Of a stretch of 64,000 nucleotides of DNA, positions 36,232 through 46,290 are shown one piece after another. Numbering within the stretch: the stretch's first letter is position 1; each line of letters begins with the position of its first letter. The notes beneath the pieces were generated by a model. That model was not told where the DNA came from and did no database searches. It was given only the letters and a program-made list of their open reading frames with translations. The stretch is from an uncultured Bacteroidota bacterium (lineage in GTDB: Bacteria > Bacteroidota > Bacteroidia > Chitinophagales > Chitinophagaceae), in the NCBI GenBank assembly GCA_903831935.1, contig CAIKZP010000037.1:43645-107644 (forward strand), given 5' to 3'. The translations under genes and the position numbers were made by a program.

Positions 36232-37692
36232 TTATCGGTTTAAATCGAAACGTAGTCCTACAGACAATCCGCCAATATGAAAACGTTGGTTATATGGCGA
36301 AGCACTATTAGTCATGTTCGATAAATTATACCTGAAATAGGGTTCAAAAAACAAATGGGTGTTGTCATTAATTCTTTTAATTAAACTCATACTAGTGTAA
36401 AGCCCCATTCCAATATTTGTTTTATATAAAGCGTTGCTCACTTTATTCATAGGAACTGATGCATATGTAGTGTCTAATATTTCACCTTGGTACCAAGACG
36501 ACAAATTGAAAACTACCCCTGCATTGATGCCAAATTTAAGGTCGTCATTGCCAAATTGATAGCCAAGTGTAACAGGAATGTCAATGCTCCTAAATTGGTT
36601 GTGTACTGTATTTACACTATATCCAATTTGCCTAAGAACACTTGTATCACTTACTAGAATGGTGTCTCCAGCAGATCGAATAATTGTTCTAGCAGTAATT
36701 ACAGTGGTTGTTTTATATTCATTCTCGTTTCGGTAACTAAATTTTTGATTGAGTTGCGAATATTGAAAACCTGCTTTTAATAAAAAGTTATCGTTTAATG
36801 GTTTGATAAGTCTAAATCCAGCAGTATAACTAATTTGCATTTGCTCACTACTGTCTTTTTTATCGAGATACTGTTGTGGAGCAGATATATTAGATACATA
36901 TTTCAATGCATAATCAGGGGATGCATATAATTCTATTCCCCAGTCGGTATTAAATGAAGACCTGCCCTTAATGTTAGGACAAATAATAATGCCTTGAATT
37001 TTTTTATCATGTGCGTTATTAGCCAAGGTTTTATTTACTAAAGAAAAGTTGTTGTTCAATTCAGTAGTATTTAATAAAATGGGAAATGAAGGATTGATTT
37101 TTGTAAATGCAACGTAATTTTCTTCAGCTAATTTATTTGATTCATCGGCTGATTTATTTTCAATTCTATTGGCAGAAATTTTTCCTACAACAGTATTTGC
37201 ATTATTGACATTTTGTTTATTAACTAACTGTTCTGAAATCAGTACAATTTTATTGGTTGTTTGATTTTTTAAAAGTAAAGAACGGTTAGTATTATTATTT
37301 ACTAAGTTATTTTCGTTGTTAGTTTTTGAAGCAGACAATACAACTGTTTTTTCAATTTTTACAGTAGTAATATCGGCGGTATTTTCTGCTCCAATATTTT
37401 CTTGGGTTGTGTTCTTTGAATTTTGCGCAACAGACTTGCTGTTATTGTCAATATTAGTTGTTGTTTTAACTAAATTATTATTTGTTGTTTGTTCATATTT
37501 AAAACCGCCATAAAGGCCAGCAATAATTAGGGTTGCAATAAGTATACCTAAGCCTAAATTTTTTGGAAGATAAAAAGCAGTTGGGCGTTTTTTATCCTTG
37601 GGCATAATTTTTTCCCAAAGGCCTTCTGGCACTGGAGCCGTATGGTCTTTGAGTTGGTCCCTAAAGAACTTGTCAAATTGGTTATTTGTCAT
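36232..37692 (-). CDS. Tethered outer-membrane-barrel protein with anti-sigma-like N-terminus
   Basis: A 486-residue protein of uncommon layout. Residues 1-44 are hydrophilic with an N-terminal helix (NNQFDKFFRDQLKDHTAPVPEGLWEKI) like those of anti-sigma factors. One membrane helix follows (about 46-63). Then comes an Asn- and Thr-rich low-complexity linker (about 67-240) and a C-terminal beta-barrel of about eight to ten strands ending GGLSVGLRFDLNR. The ATG at 37692 is chosen because it is 1 bp from the sigma-factor stop (TAAAATG). It would tie inner and outer membranes; that is inference. Confidence 0.75.
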   Translation of the reverse strand: MTNNQFDKFFRDQLKDHTAPVPEGLWEKIMPKDKKRPTAFYLPKNLGLGILIATLIIAGLYGGFKYEQTTNNNLVKTTTNIDNNSKSVAQNSKNTTQENIGAENTADITTVKIEKTVVLSASKTNNENNLVNNNTNRSLLLKNQTTNKIVLISEQLVNKQNVNNANTVVGKISANRIENKSADESNKLAEENYVAFTKINPSFPILLNTTELNNNFSLVNKTLANNAHDKKIQGIIICPNIKGRSSFNTDWGIELYASPDYALKYVSNISAPQQYLDKKDSSEQMQISYTAGFRLIKPLNDNFLLKAGFQYSQLNQKFSYRNENEYKTTTVITARTIIRSAGDTILVSDTSVLRQIGYSVNTVHNQFRSIDIPVTLGYQFGNDDLKFGINAGVVFNLSSWYQGEILDTTYASVPMNKVSNALYKTNIGMGLYTSMSLIKRINDNTHLFFEPYFRYNLSNMTNSASPYNQRFHIGGLSVGLRFDLNR

Positions 37693-37693
37693 T

Positions 37694-38230
37694 TTATACA
37701 GCAATTTGTTGTAATTGAGTGATTTGTTCTTGCAGCATTTTTCGGGCTTTTACCAGCTGACTGCGACTGGTTCCTGGTTGTATTTTTAGCATCTCGGCAA
37801 TTTCATCGTGGCTATATCCTTCTATCACATTTAAATTAAACACCATTCGGTAGCCATCTGGCAACTGACTGATGAGTTTTAAAAGGTCTTCTTGGCCAAG
37901 ATGGGCATAAGCATATGGTGCTAATTGCGGGGCCTCTGAGCCATTTTCATCAATATCCTTAAAATGTATTTTTTTCTTTTCTAAATGTCGGATAGCCGTA
38001 TTTACAATAATTCTCCTAAGCCATCCTTCAAAACTGCCTTCAAATTTAAACTGGTGCAAGTATTGGAAAACTTTAATAAACCCTTCCTGCATGATGTCTT
38101 CTGCCTCCATTGTATCGTTTGCATATCGCAGACAGACACCCATCATTTTAGGCGCATGCTTTTCAAATAGCATGCGTTGGCAATTAGGGTTTTGCCTGAT
38201 ACAGCCTTTAATTAGGTCGTTTTCCGTCAC
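37694..38230 (-). CDS. RNA polymerase sigma factor, ECF (sigma-70) family
   Basis: A 178-residue extracytoplasmic-function sigma factor. Region 2 is visible from CQRMLFEKHAPKMMGVCLRYANDTMEAEDIMQEGFIKVFQYL (about 18-59) with the DIMQEG box. Region 4 is YRMVFNLNVIEGYSHDEIAEMLKIQPGTSRSQLVKARKMLQ (about 130-170) as a helix-turn-helix. No regulatory extension. It is followed after 1 bp by the tethered barrel protein gene, which would be expected to regulate it. A TATTATTG-like -7 match is near the start but not exact. Confidence 0.94.
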   Translation of the reverse strand: MTENDLIKGCIRQNPNCQRMLFEKHAPKMMGVCLRYANDTMEAEDIMQEGFIKVFQYLHQFKFEGSFEGWLRRIIVNTAIRHLEKKKIHFKDIDENGSEAPQLAPYAYAHLGQEDLLKLISQLPDGYRMVFNLNVIEGYSHDEIAEMLKIQPGTSRSQLVKARKMLQEQITQLQQIAV

Positions 38231-38370
38231 CCGAAATAATTTAGTTTGATAGCAATAATAAGATACCCAACCAGCAATTTTCGCTGCCTGAATTAGTATG
38301 TGGGTAATAAAGGAAACAAATAAATTGCTTTTATATAGTCTTTGGGCTGTTAATCTTTTCTAAACACCAG

Positions 38371-39480
38371 TTAAAACCTTAAAAATTCGTTGTGTATATA
38401 GTCAACAACGCTAGTTAAACTTTTTGATTCCTTATAAACAGCTAATTGCCTATCTGCCCCAGTTCCGGTTTCAAAAATCTTAGTTACATTTTCTATCATA
38501 TGTCTGCACCCTAGGTCATCGAGTACTTCGTCTACAAAATCTAATAATTCGTAAATTAATAATCGGGTATTTACTTCTGTTTCTTTTCCGAAATCAATTA
38601 ATGTACCGTCTATGCCATACCTACTAGCTCGCCACTTATTTTCTGTAATAAGGGCGCGTTCGTAAATCATAAAGTTTAAATTCTTAGAACGCAATTTGTA
38701 AATTTTAGCACAGATTGCTTGAAAGAGGGCTGCAATGGTGATTGTTTCTGTTACAGTTAATGGCACATCGCAAATACGGAATTCAACTGTATTAAAAAAT
38801 GGATGCACCCTTAAATCCCACCATATTTTTTTTGCATTGTCTATACAGTTGGTTTTTATAAGTAAGTCTACATAATTTTCATACGCTTCAATACTTTCAT
38901 AATAATCAGGAATGCCTGTTCTAGGAAATTTATCAAAAACTTTCGACCGAAAAGATTTGTATCCAGTTTCCCTTCCTTCCCAAAATGGAGAGTTGGTACT
39001 GAGTGCATAAACATGGGGTAAGAAATAGCGCGCTGTATTGGCAATATGGATGGCCATTTTTCGATCTTCCATTCCTACATGAACATGTAATCCAAAAATT
39101 AAATTACTTCTAGCAGCTTCTTGTAATTCATTTACAATTTGACTGTATCTAACATGGTCTGTAATGAGTTGACTTTGCCAATGGCTAAATGGGTGAGTGC
39201 CTGAAGCGCCAATCCAAAATCCAAGATTTCCGGCAATCTCTGCTATAGTAGTTCTTAAATTAGCAACATCTGTAAATGCTTCGTCTATATTTTGGCAAAT
39301 ATCTGATCCTACTTCTACAACAGCTTGGTGCATTTCTGCCTTCACTTTATCCTTCAATAATTTTTGCCCTTCCAACACAATCTTTTGTTCGTGACTAGCC
39401 AATTCTTTGGTGATAGGGTTTAAAACCATATACTCTTCTTCTACACCAAGGGTAAACTGTTTGAAATTTAAATTCGACAT
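38371..39480 (-). CDS. Carboxylate-amine ligase, glutamate--cysteine ligase GCS2 (YbdK) family
   Basis: A 369-residue enzyme of the ATP-dependent glutamate-cysteine ligase type 2 family. Blocks visible: FTLGVEEEYMVLNP (about 9-22), VEVGSDICQNIDEA, FGLHVHVGMEDRKMAI with the conserved His pair, WEGRETGYKSFRSKVFDKFPRTG, and WDLRVHPFFNTVEFRICD. YbdK of E. coli has weak gamma-glutamylcysteine synthetase activity, so this may make gamma-glutamylcysteine or a related amide. No glutathione synthetase gene is adjacent. It is isolated between the sigma operon and the terminator after the Oar-like receptor. Confidence 0.87.
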   Translation of the reverse strand: MSNLNFKQFTLGVEEEYMVLNPITKELASHEQKIVLEGQKLLKDKVKAEMHQAVVEVGSDICQNIDEAFTDVANLRTTIAEIAGNLGFWIGASGTHPFSHWQSQLITDHVRYSQIVNELQEAARSNLIFGLHVHVGMEDRKMAIHIANTARYFLPHVYALSTNSPFWEGRETGYKSFRSKVFDKFPRTGIPDYYESIEAYENYVDLLIKTNCIDNAKKIWWDLRVHPFFNTVEFRICDVPLTVTETITIAALFQAICAKIYKLRSKNLNFMIYERALITENKWRASRYGIDGTLIDFGKETEVNTRLLIYELLDFVDEVLDDLGCRHMIENVTKIFETGTGADRQLAVYKESKSLTSVVDYIHNEFLRF

Positions 39481-39602
39481 ACACTAGTTAATTTTCTAGA
39501 ATTAGGCATTTCGCTTGAAGTAACGTAAGATGGAACTGCTTTAAATTTACTGAAACATTTTGATGCAACTAATTTTTTTCGAATGCTTTATCATATAAGC
39601 AT

Positions 39603-39635
39603 AAAAAAAGCCGAACAAATTGTTCGGCTTTTTTT
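39603..39635. terminator. Intrinsic terminator after the Oar-like receptor gene
   Basis: AAAAAAAGCCGAACAAATTGTTCGGCTTTTTTT: a GC-rich stem with A and T runs, functional on either strand. It ends the leftward receptor transcript at 39652. Confidence 0.9.
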
Positions 39636-39651
39636 ATAAGTTGTAATTAGG

Positions 39652-42600
39652 TTAAAAAATGTAACGAAGTCCTAATTGTAAACCCCAAGTACTAAAGGTA
39701 CTTAGTGTGTTCATGAAAGGTTTAGTTACTAATTGACCGTTTAATTGAGTTAAGTTGAAAGTAGGGTTACCTGAAGCATCGATCGTTTTAAAGATCAAAG
39801 GAGATCCAGTTGTATAACTTTGTTGAACGCCCCACATTTTGTTAATTAAGTTACCCGCATTTAAGATATCAGCAGAAATTTGAATAGTATTCTTTTTCTT
39901 ACCTACAGTTGTATAGATATCTTGTAAGATTCTAATATCAAATTTGCTATACCAAGGCAAGTATGCAGAGTTTCTACCAGCATATTTACCTAAGTTATTT
40001 CTGATATAAGGGGTGTTGTCTACGAATAGATTCCAAGCATCAGCTTGTTCTTGAATGCTACGTGCAGGGTTTGTACCACTTGCTGCTTGTGCAACAAATA
40101 CAGGAGTTCTAGTAAAGTACATTAAGTCAGCACTGTTACCATCATTGTTCAAATCTCCATTATAAGTAAAGCTGTAGTTTCTTTGCTTGTTCAATTCTCC
40201 AAATAAAGAGATTGTTGTAGCTAAATGTTTGCCATATTCAAATCTGTAAGACATTGAACCAACATAACGGTAAGGCATTACATATTGAGAATTGTATAAC
40301 TCAAGACTGTTTTGAGTACCTACAGTTGCATTAGAATTCCATACAGAAGAAGCTGTACTACCTGGGTTGGCTGTTACTTCGTTTGCATAACTAGCAGTGT
40401 AAGCAATTGATCCGTAGAATCCTTTTTTAGCAGCTTTAGTAATTTGGAATGTTACAGATCCACTAGAACCTTGGTCGGTATTTTCAAGGACAATTGCAGA
40501 ACCAATTGCAGCATTGATTTTTCTGTCAGCAGCAAGTAAATATCTAGGTCTAGTATCAGCTGTTGCAAAAGTAGCGTTTGGTGCTTTTTGGTTAGCATTT
40601 CTCATTACAACGGCATTTAAATCCTTTGTATATAATAGATCAACACTAGCCAACCAGCCATCGCCTAATTTTTTATCGAAAGCCAAATTGCTTCTCCATA
40701 CTTGTGGGAACTTAAAGTTCTCATCAGCAATTACAATATTAGCACCAGAAGTCAAAACTCCAGGTGTTGGAGTGAATGTACTTCTGTAAGCATCAGGATT
40801 TGGATTGAACAAATAGTTAGCCAACAAAGCAGGACTAGTAACCTGAACACCTTGTTGGTACATTGAGCTATTGGTAGGCATATTGGTTAAGAATACAAAT
40901 GGAATTCTACCTGTGAAAATACCTGTACCACCTCTAAATACTAAGTTCTCTTCGTCTACTTTATAACGGAAACCAAGTCTTGGAGAAATGTAATTTGTAG
41001 CTTTTGGCCATGCACCAGTGCTATAAGATTTTGCATTTCCATTAACATCAGCAAAAGTTATTGCAGAAATATTTGGATTAGCCAAAGGTTGCTCTGGGTA
41101 AACTGGTTTGTCTACACGTAATCCTAGTGTTAATTTAAAATCAGAATTGATATTTATTTCGTCTTGTAAATAAAGACCTAACTGACCCATTTTAAAGTTT
41201 GCAGAATAAGGTGCATCAACTCCAGGAACTAAAGAATAACTGTAAGAATAAAAAGAAGGTGCTTTGTTACTCATGAAGTCTGCTAAAGAACTGTAGGCAT
41301 AATAACTAGATGCGCCAGCCATAAACATATTACCTACTCTTTGGTATTCATAAGAAATACCAGCAGTTAGGGTGTGTTTACCAGCATAGTAGTTGAAGTT
41401 ATCAGTAACACTAAAAATGTCGTTGATTACATCATTGTTTTTAGTGAATGGATCAGTACCAGCACTCATATAGTTTTGAGCATTGTTATTGAAGATATCA
41501 ATAGTAGGGAAAGCAACACCACCAGGAATAGTTCTGGTATCTTGTACTTTAGTAATAGTAGCTAATAATTGGTTAGATGCTTTTCCTTTGAAATTTGAAT
41601 TCAATTCTAATGAACCAGATTTAACAACGTCTTGAAATCCATAGTTGGAATTTGCAAAAGACATTGATTGTGATCCAAAACGACTTTGAGGTAAACGAGC
41701 AGAAACTGTACCACCTGTAACCGCAAAACTACCACTCAAGTTAGGAATAGAAGTTGCGTTTAATTGTTGGTCATTTTGGTTTACTAATTCGCTATACTTT
41801 AAAGTTAATTTGTGTGCATTGCTAATGTTCCAATCTAATTTTACAAGGAACTTGTGGTTCTTAGTAATAAAGTTTGGAAAATTATCATAAGCACCTGTAT
41901 TGTATCCGTATTTAGATAATAGGTAATCAGAGAATTTCTTTAAAGAGTCAACACTTGTGTTTGAAACGTTACCAGCGCCTGAACCACCTTTAGGGCTATA
42001 AGGAACACCTGGAACACTTTTCTCTTCAGATTCGTAGTTTAAGAAGAAGAATAATTTATTCTTAATTAACGCGCCGCTTAATGAAGCACCAATTGTTTTG
42101 TTTGTTGAATTGGTAAATGGAGCAAGATCTTGAGATCCTACGTGCTTACCATTGTAGTCTTGGTTTCTATAAAAACCATAAGCAGTTCCTTTTAAAGTAT
42201 TTGTACCACTTTTAGTGATAGCATTAATACCTGCACCAGTAAAATTAGATTGCTTAACATCGAAAGGAGAGATGCTCACAGAAACCTCTTCAATTGCATC
42301 AATTGAAATAGGGCTAGATCCACCACCTGGGAAAGGATCGCTACTTAAACCAAAGTTATTATTCAAGTTAGCTCCGTCAATCATGGTATTGTTATAACGA
42401 CCATCACGACCAGCAAAACTTGTACCATTTGCTTGAGGAGTTAATCTTGTAAAGTCAGTAATACTTCTGCTGATTGAAGGCAAAGTGCTCAATTGCGCTT
42501 GACCAATAACAGTAGTTGCATTGTTTTTATCAATACCTGATTTTCTTTTTTGTGTAAGCACAGTTACTTCACTAAGGTTTTTTGCTGCGTCAGCAAGCAC

Positions 42601-42921
42601 ACTAGTGATGGTAAATCCTTCTCCTAAAGAAAGATAAACGTTTTCTACTGTTTCAGTTTTTAAACCAACATAGCTTATTTTAACTGAGTAAGGACCGCCA
42701 ATACGTAAACCTGGAAGATTAAACGCACCTGATTTCTTAGAAACAGTTGTATAAACAGTTCCAGAAGGCGTATGAGTTGCAGTAATTGCAGCTCCCTCTA
42801 AAGGTAAACCTTCATTGGTTTTAATACTACCAGTAATGCTACTTGTTGTAACCTGCGCAAATGAGGCAAATGCCATCAATAATGCAGGGAGGATAAATAG
42901 AATTCTTTTAAAGATTCTCAT
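39652..42921 (-). CDS. TonB-dependent receptor with carboxypeptidase-regulatory domain (Oar-like)
   Basis: A large outer-membrane protein of 1,089 residues. A signal peptide (1-22) precedes a CarboxypepD_reg-like beta-sandwich (about 25-115), a plug region (about 120-235, with NNTMIDGANLNNNFG and IEEVSVSISPFDVKQSNFTGAGINAITKSGTN), and a 22-strand barrel ending with a C-terminal Phe (LQLGLRYIF). The layout matches Oar-type receptors. It has no SusD partner adjacent, so it is not a SusCD pair. The ligand is unknown. The gene stands alone with a terminator and a near-consensus CATATTTG box about 30 bp ahead. Confidence 0.93.
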   Translation of the reverse strand: MRIFKRILFILPALLMAFASFAQVTTSSITGSIKTNEGLPLEGAAITATHTPSGTVYTTVSKKSGAFNLPGLRIGGPYSVKISYVGLKTETVENVYLSLGEGFTITSVLADAAKNLSEVTVLTQKRKSGIDKNNATTVIGQAQLSTLPSISRSITDFTRLTPQANGTSFAGRDGRYNNTMIDGANLNNNFGLSSDPFPGGGSSPISIDAIEEVSVSISPFDVKQSNFTGAGINAITKSGTNTLKGTAYGFYRNQDYNGKHVGSQDLAPFTNSTNKTIGASLSGALIKNKLFFFLNYESEEKSVPGVPYSPKGGSGAGNVSNTSVDSLKKFSDYLLSKYGYNTGAYDNFPNFITKNHKFLVKLDWNISNAHKLTLKYSELVNQNDQQLNATSIPNLSGSFAVTGGTVSARLPQSRFGSQSMSFANSNYGFQDVVKSGSLELNSNFKGKASNQLLATITKVQDTRTIPGGVAFPTIDIFNNNAQNYMSAGTDPFTKNNDVINDIFSVTDNFNYYAGKHTLTAGISYEYQRVGNMFMAGASSYYAYSSLADFMSNKAPSFYSYSYSLVPGVDAPYSANFKMGQLGLYLQDEININSDFKLTLGLRVDKPVYPEQPLANPNISAITFADVNGNAKSYSTGAWPKATNYISPRLGFRYKVDEENLVFRGGTGIFTGRIPFVFLTNMPTNSSMYQQGVQVTSPALLANYLFNPNPDAYRSTFTPTPGVLTSGANIVIADENFKFPQVWRSNLAFDKKLGDGWLASVDLLYTKDLNAVVMRNANQKAPNATFATADTRPRYLLAADRKINAAIGSAIVLENTDQGSSGSVTFQITKAAKKGFYGSIAYTASYANEVTANPGSTASSVWNSNATVGTQNSLELYNSQYVMPYRYVGSMSYRFEYGKHLATTISLFGELNKQRNYSFTYNGDLNNDGNSADLMYFTRTPVFVAQAASGTNPARSIQEQADAWNLFVDNTPYIRNNLGKYAGRNSAYLPWYSKFDIRILQDIYTTVGKKKNTIQISADILNAGNLINKMWGVQQSYTTGSPLIFKTIDASGNPTFNLTQLNGQLVTKPFMNTLSTFSTWGLQLGLRYIF

Positions 42922-43123
42922 GTTGAATATGATTTAGATTTTGCAAATATGACGTTAAATTTTAAAATTGTTGCATATTTCCCTATTAATTTTACCTCTA
43001 AAAGGCCATATTTCTTCAAAATGTTGCTTATTTGTTTATAAATCCGCCAATAAGGTGCAGCTTATTGTAAAACAAGCTATGTTATTCTTTTTTTAGGGGA
43101 TCGATTTTTACAGTTTCCCAACG

Positions 43124-43131
43124 TACTTTTG
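43124..43131 (+). promoter_or_regulatory. Candidate -7 box (TACTTTTG) of ribBA
   Basis: Exact TAnnTTTG match 17 bases before the ribBA ATG at 43149. No FMN riboswitch is seen in the leader. Confidence 0.55.
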
Positions 43132-43148
43132 CCCAATAATTGAAAGAT

Positions 43149-44351
43149 ATGTTAGATAGAATAGAATTGGCCATTGATGCAATTAAAAAAGGTCAATTGG
43201 TAATAGTTGTAGATGATGAAGACAGAGAAAATGAGGGTGATTTTATAGTGGCAGCTCGTCATGCTACTCCAGAAGTAATCAATTTCATGAGCAAGGTGGG
43301 TAGAGGCTTGATTTGTGCAGCATTAACCGAAGAGCGATGTGCAGCGCTTGAATTAGAGCCGATGGTGGTTTCAAACACTTCTTTACACGAAACCGCATTT
43401 ACAGTTTCGGTAGATTTAATAGGTCAAGGAACTAGTACTGGAATTTCTGCCCAAGACCGATCTAAAACGGTGTTAGCCTTAATTAATCCATCAACCAAAG
43501 TGACTGATTTAGGAAGGCCAGGACATATATTTCCTTTAAAGTCAAAAAATGGAGGTGTGCTCCGTAGAGCTGGGCATACTGAAGCTACTGTTGATTTAGC
43601 ACGTTTAGCTGGATTAGAACCAGCAGGTGTTTTGGTAGAAGTGATGAATGAAGATGGTACAATGGCTCGTTTGCCTGAACTACTAGAAATAGCTAAAAAA
43701 TACGATTTAAGAATTATTTCTATCAAAGACTTAATCGACTATCGATTAAAGTCCGATTCATTGATTGAAGAAATTGTTCGGGTAGATATGCCAACTAAAT
43801 ATGGTCATTTTAAATTGGTAGTTTTTAAAGAAAAAATTACTGGTGCAGAACATTTGGCGTTAATAAAAGGAACTTGGGAAACCAACGAACCAGTTTTAAC
43901 ACGCGTGCACAGTAGTTGTTTTACAGGTGATATTTTAGGAAGTTTTCGTTGCGACTGTGGCGAGCAATTACACCGTGCCATGAAAATGGTAGAAGCAGAA
44001 GGCAAGGGGATTATTTTATACATGAACCAAGAAGGCCGCGGCATTGGTTTGGTGAATAAATTAAAGGCCTATAAATTACAAGAAGAGGGGATGGATACTG
44101 TTGAAGCAAATTTGCACCTAGGTTTTGGAATGGATGAAAGAGACTATGGTGTAGGTGCTCAAATTTTACGCAGCTTAAATGCAACTAGTTTGAAACTCAT
44201 GAGTAATAATCCTAGAAAACGTGCTGGATTAAAAGGATACGGAATTGATATTGTAGAAATTGTTTCAATTGAAACTGTTCCTAATGAGTTTAATGAAAAA
44301 TATTTACGAACAAAAAGAGACAAACTCGGCCACGAAATTCTAGGAAACTAA
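43149..44351 (+). CDS. ribBA: Bifunctional 3,4-dihydroxy-2-butanone-4-phosphate synthase / GTP cyclohydrolase II
   Basis: Makes both riboflavin precursors: the RibB half (about 1-200) converts ribulose 5-phosphate to the four-carbon unit, and the RibA half (about 205-400) opens GTP. RibB motif [11 protein letters not shown] is at about 20-30. In RibA the zinc-binding cysteines are in [20 protein letters not shown], followed by [16 protein letters not shown] and [15 protein letters not shown]. The ATG at 43149 is preferred to an in-frame TTG at 43140, which falls 9 bp after the -7 box, near the transcription start. Followed by a strong bidirectional terminator. Confidence 0.97.
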   Translation: MLDRIELAIDAIKKGQLVIVVDDEDRENEGDFIVAARHATPEVINFMSKVGRGLICAALTEERCAALELEPMVVSNTSLHETAFTVSVDLIGQGTSTGISAQDRSKTVLALINPSTKVTDLGRPGHIFPLKSKNGGVLRRAGHTEATVDLARLAGLEPAGVLVEVMNEDGTMARLPELLEIAKKYDLRIISIKDLIDYRLKSDSLIEEIVRVDMPTKYGHFKLVVFKEKITGAEHLALIKGTWETNEPVLTRVHSSCFTGDILGSFRCDCGEQLHRAMKMVEAEGKGIILYMNQEGRGIGLVNKLKAYKLQEEGMDTVEANLHLGFGMDERDYGVGAQILRSLNATSLKLMSNNPRKRAGLKGYGIDIVEIVSIETVPNEFNEKYLRTKRDKLGHEILGN

Positions 44352-44356
44352 TAGTA

Positions 44357-44398
44357 TAAAAAAAGCCAGGAAATTATTATGATTTCTGGCTTTTTTTA
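44357..44398. terminator. Bidirectional intrinsic terminator between ribBA and a secreted protein gene
   Basis: AAAAAAAGCCAGGAAAT and ATTTCTGGCTTTTTTT pair as a hairpin with flanking A and T runs, serving both convergent genes. Confidence 0.9.
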
Positions 44399-44408
44399 TG
44401 CTGTTTAT

Positions 44409-45224
44409 TTATTTCTTTTCTTTTAATTTTTCTACTTGCGCTTTGGTTTCGTCTAATTCTTTTTGCATTTGAATTAGGTACAATGTTAGTTCTTCTACTT
44501 TCTTTAAAAGCAAGCCATTCATCTTGCCTAAATCAAGTCCTTCTGTCATGACTGTTTTAGTAGAGGGCATGTCGGGCAAATGTTTATTTTCATTAATGTA
44601 TTGCGCCAATTTATTGATAGAAAGTAAATGGTAATCTGTTTCAAAAACATTGTCGTACCAGTCTTTAGAATCTTTAACGGCCACCTTAACTTTTTCAGTT
44701 AAAATACCTTGTTCAACATACAATTTATATCCATCATATTGTGTTTGTACGTCGCCAATTTTTACGCGTCCTTCGTATGAATCAACAGTAAAAAAATCTT
44801 TTTCAACAAGGTCGGTAGGTGCTTTGTAGCTTATTTTAAAAGACTGTGGTGTTTTAAGGGTGTTGTCTCCTGAAACCCTTGCCCCGATTGACCAGTAGCT
44901 AATGTTTTTTGGGTCGGTAGAATTGCCATTAGAGAACATTATGCTTGGCTCGTTTTGACCACTAGCAGCCCATTCGTTACTCAACTTTAATAGAAAATTC
45001 TTTTTATTGGTATTGCCTGCACCTCTCTTTATTTCAAGTGGTGCGCCTGGTGTAATTGTTCCCAATCCTACAAAGCCTGCAGCTGGAAAAACATTTTCAA
45101 TGCTTGGGTCAGTTGCTGCTAATTTTTTTTCGGCAAAACTTGTTTTTGCTTTTGAACTTGCTTGACTATTACTTTTAATTACAAATCCTGTAAAAAAAAC
45201 TAGGGGTAATAGGATTTTTTTCAT
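44409..45224 (-). CDS. Exported protein with C-terminal coiled coil (tail-fibre-like), function unknown
   Basis: A 271-residue exported protein with a signal peptide (1-21). A beta-rich middle contains FVGLGTITPGAPLEIKRGAG, the usual lead of Bacteroidota tail-fibre-like surface proteins. The C-terminus carries SINKLAQYINENKHLPDMPSTKTVMTEGLDLGKMNGLLLKKVEELTLYLIQMQKEL, the widespread LPDxPS segment followed by a coiled coil (about 235-270). That segment resembles the intramolecular chaperone end of tail-spike proteins, but no cleavage motif was identified. It lies 13 bp after phoH on the same strand. Confidence 0.65.
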   Translation of the reverse strand: MKKILLPLVFFTGFVIKSNSQASSKAKTSFAEKKLAATDPSIENVFPAAGFVGLGTITPGAPLEIKRGAGNTNKKNFLLKLSNEWAASGQNEPSIMFSNGNSTDPKNISYWSIGARVSGDNTLKTPQSFKISYKAPTDLVEKDFFTVDSYEGRVKIGDVQTQYDGYKLYVEQGILTEKVKVAVKDSKDWYDNVFETDYHLLSINKLAQYINENKHLPDMPSTKTVMTEGLDLGKMNGLLLKKVEELTLYLIQMQKELDETKAQVEKLKEKK

Positions 45225-45237
45225 GGTGATAATTTTT

Positions 45238-46251
45238 CTATTTGTGTGGTGGATATCCCGATTCCAAATCTTCTCGCTCTTTCTCTTTTTCGTATGCTTT
45301 TATTATTGATTTTACTAAGCGGTGCCTTACAACATCTTCTTCATCTAATTGAATATGTGCAATACCATCTACATCTTTTAAAATACGTGTTGATTTTTCA
45401 AGACCACTGCGCATATTTCTAGGCAAATCAACTTGAGTAGGATCTCCAGTAATAATGGCTTTGGCATTTGCACCTATTCTTGTTAAAAACATTTTTAATT
45501 GGAGGTCATTTGTGTTTTGTGCCTCGTCTAAAATAATAAATGCATTATCAAGTGTGCGGCCACGCATGTAAGCAAGTGGTGCAATTTCAATTGTACGAGT
45601 ACTCATGTAATAGCCTAATTTATCGGCGGGTATCATGTCGTCTAATGCATCATATAATGGACGTAAATAAGGATCTATTTTTTCTTTTAAATCACCTGGT
45701 AAAAAGCCCAAACTTTCACCTGCTTCAACTGCTGGTCTGGTTAAAATAATTTTTTTAACCAATTTGTTTTTTAAAGCTCGAACAGCCAATGCTACTGCGG
45801 TATATGTTTTACCAGTACCTGCTGGTCCTATGGCAAAAACAATATCGTTTCTATCGGCAGCTAGAACCATTTTTTTCTGGTTCTGTGTTCTGGCCCTTAC
45901 AGTTTTTCCATTAGGTCCAAAAACCAAAATATCATTTGGGTTTCTGTCAACAAAATTATCGATTGTTTCAACGTCATCACCACCTAGTATTTGCTGAAAA
46001 TAAATTTCACTCAGGTGTCCATTTCTTTCAAGATACTGGATTATGAGATCGATTTTTTCGCGCGCAATTTCTATTTGCTCTGGTGCGCCACTCATTTTTA
46101 ATTGTGTACCTCTTGACAGGATTTTTAACAAAGGATATTTTTTTTTCAAGAGGTCTAATTTCCCATTATTAACGCCAAAAAATTCAATGGGATTTACTGT
46201 TTCGAGGTTAATGATTGTTTCTGTCAATCTGTTCGGTTTTAGAAATTTCAA
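45238..46251 (-). CDS. PhoH family ATPase (YbeZ type)
   Basis: A 337-residue ATPase of the PhoH/YbeZ group, linked to rRNA maturation or RNA metabolism. The Walker A site is [11 protein letters not shown] (about 137-147), and Walker B is FIILDEAQN (about 238-246). The N-terminal half has the conserved [15 protein letters not shown] and RGTQLKM. No ATG exists at the 5' end of the frame: the first candidate is TTG 46251, and a second TTG is at 46227 ([10 protein letters not shown]), close to where the family usually begins. A TAAATTTG box at 46283-46290 predicts transcription start near 46279. Confidence 0.88.
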   Translation of the reverse strand: MKFLKPNRLTETIINLETVNPIEFFGVNNGKLDLLKKKYPLLKILSRGTQLKMSGAPEQIEIAREKIDLIIQYLERNGHLSEIYFQQILGGDDVETIDNFVDRNPNDILVFGPNGKTVRARTQNQKKMVLAADRNDIVFAIGPAGTGKTYTAVALAVRALKNKLVKKIILTRPAVEAGESLGFLPGDLKEKIDPYLRPLYDALDDMIPADKLGYYMSTRTIEIAPLAYMRGRTLDNAFIILDEAQNTNDLQLKMFLTRIGANAKAIITGDPTQVDLPRNMRSGLEKSTRILKDVDGIAHIQLDEEDVVRHRLVKSIIKAYEKEKEREDLESGYPPHK

Positions 46252-46282
46252 GATGAGGTGGAATACCGATTATTGTGTTACT

Positions 46283-46290
46283 CAAATTTA
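46283..46290 (-). promoter_or_regulatory. Candidate -7 box (TAAATTTG) of phoH
   Basis: Exact TAnnTTTG match on the minus strand, 32 bp before the first TTG start. A TTTG lies 15 bp upstream, a little closer than usual. Confidence 0.5.

Noticed and set aside
39652..42921. SusC/SusD pair
   Set aside because: The receptor resembles Oar, with no SusD lipoprotein next to it and no sugar-utilisation genes adjacent.
42922..43148. FMN riboswitch ahead of ribBA
   Set aside because: The region is A+T-rich with no conserved FMN-aptamer blocks (such as the AGGGUG or GAUUCGGUG pieces).
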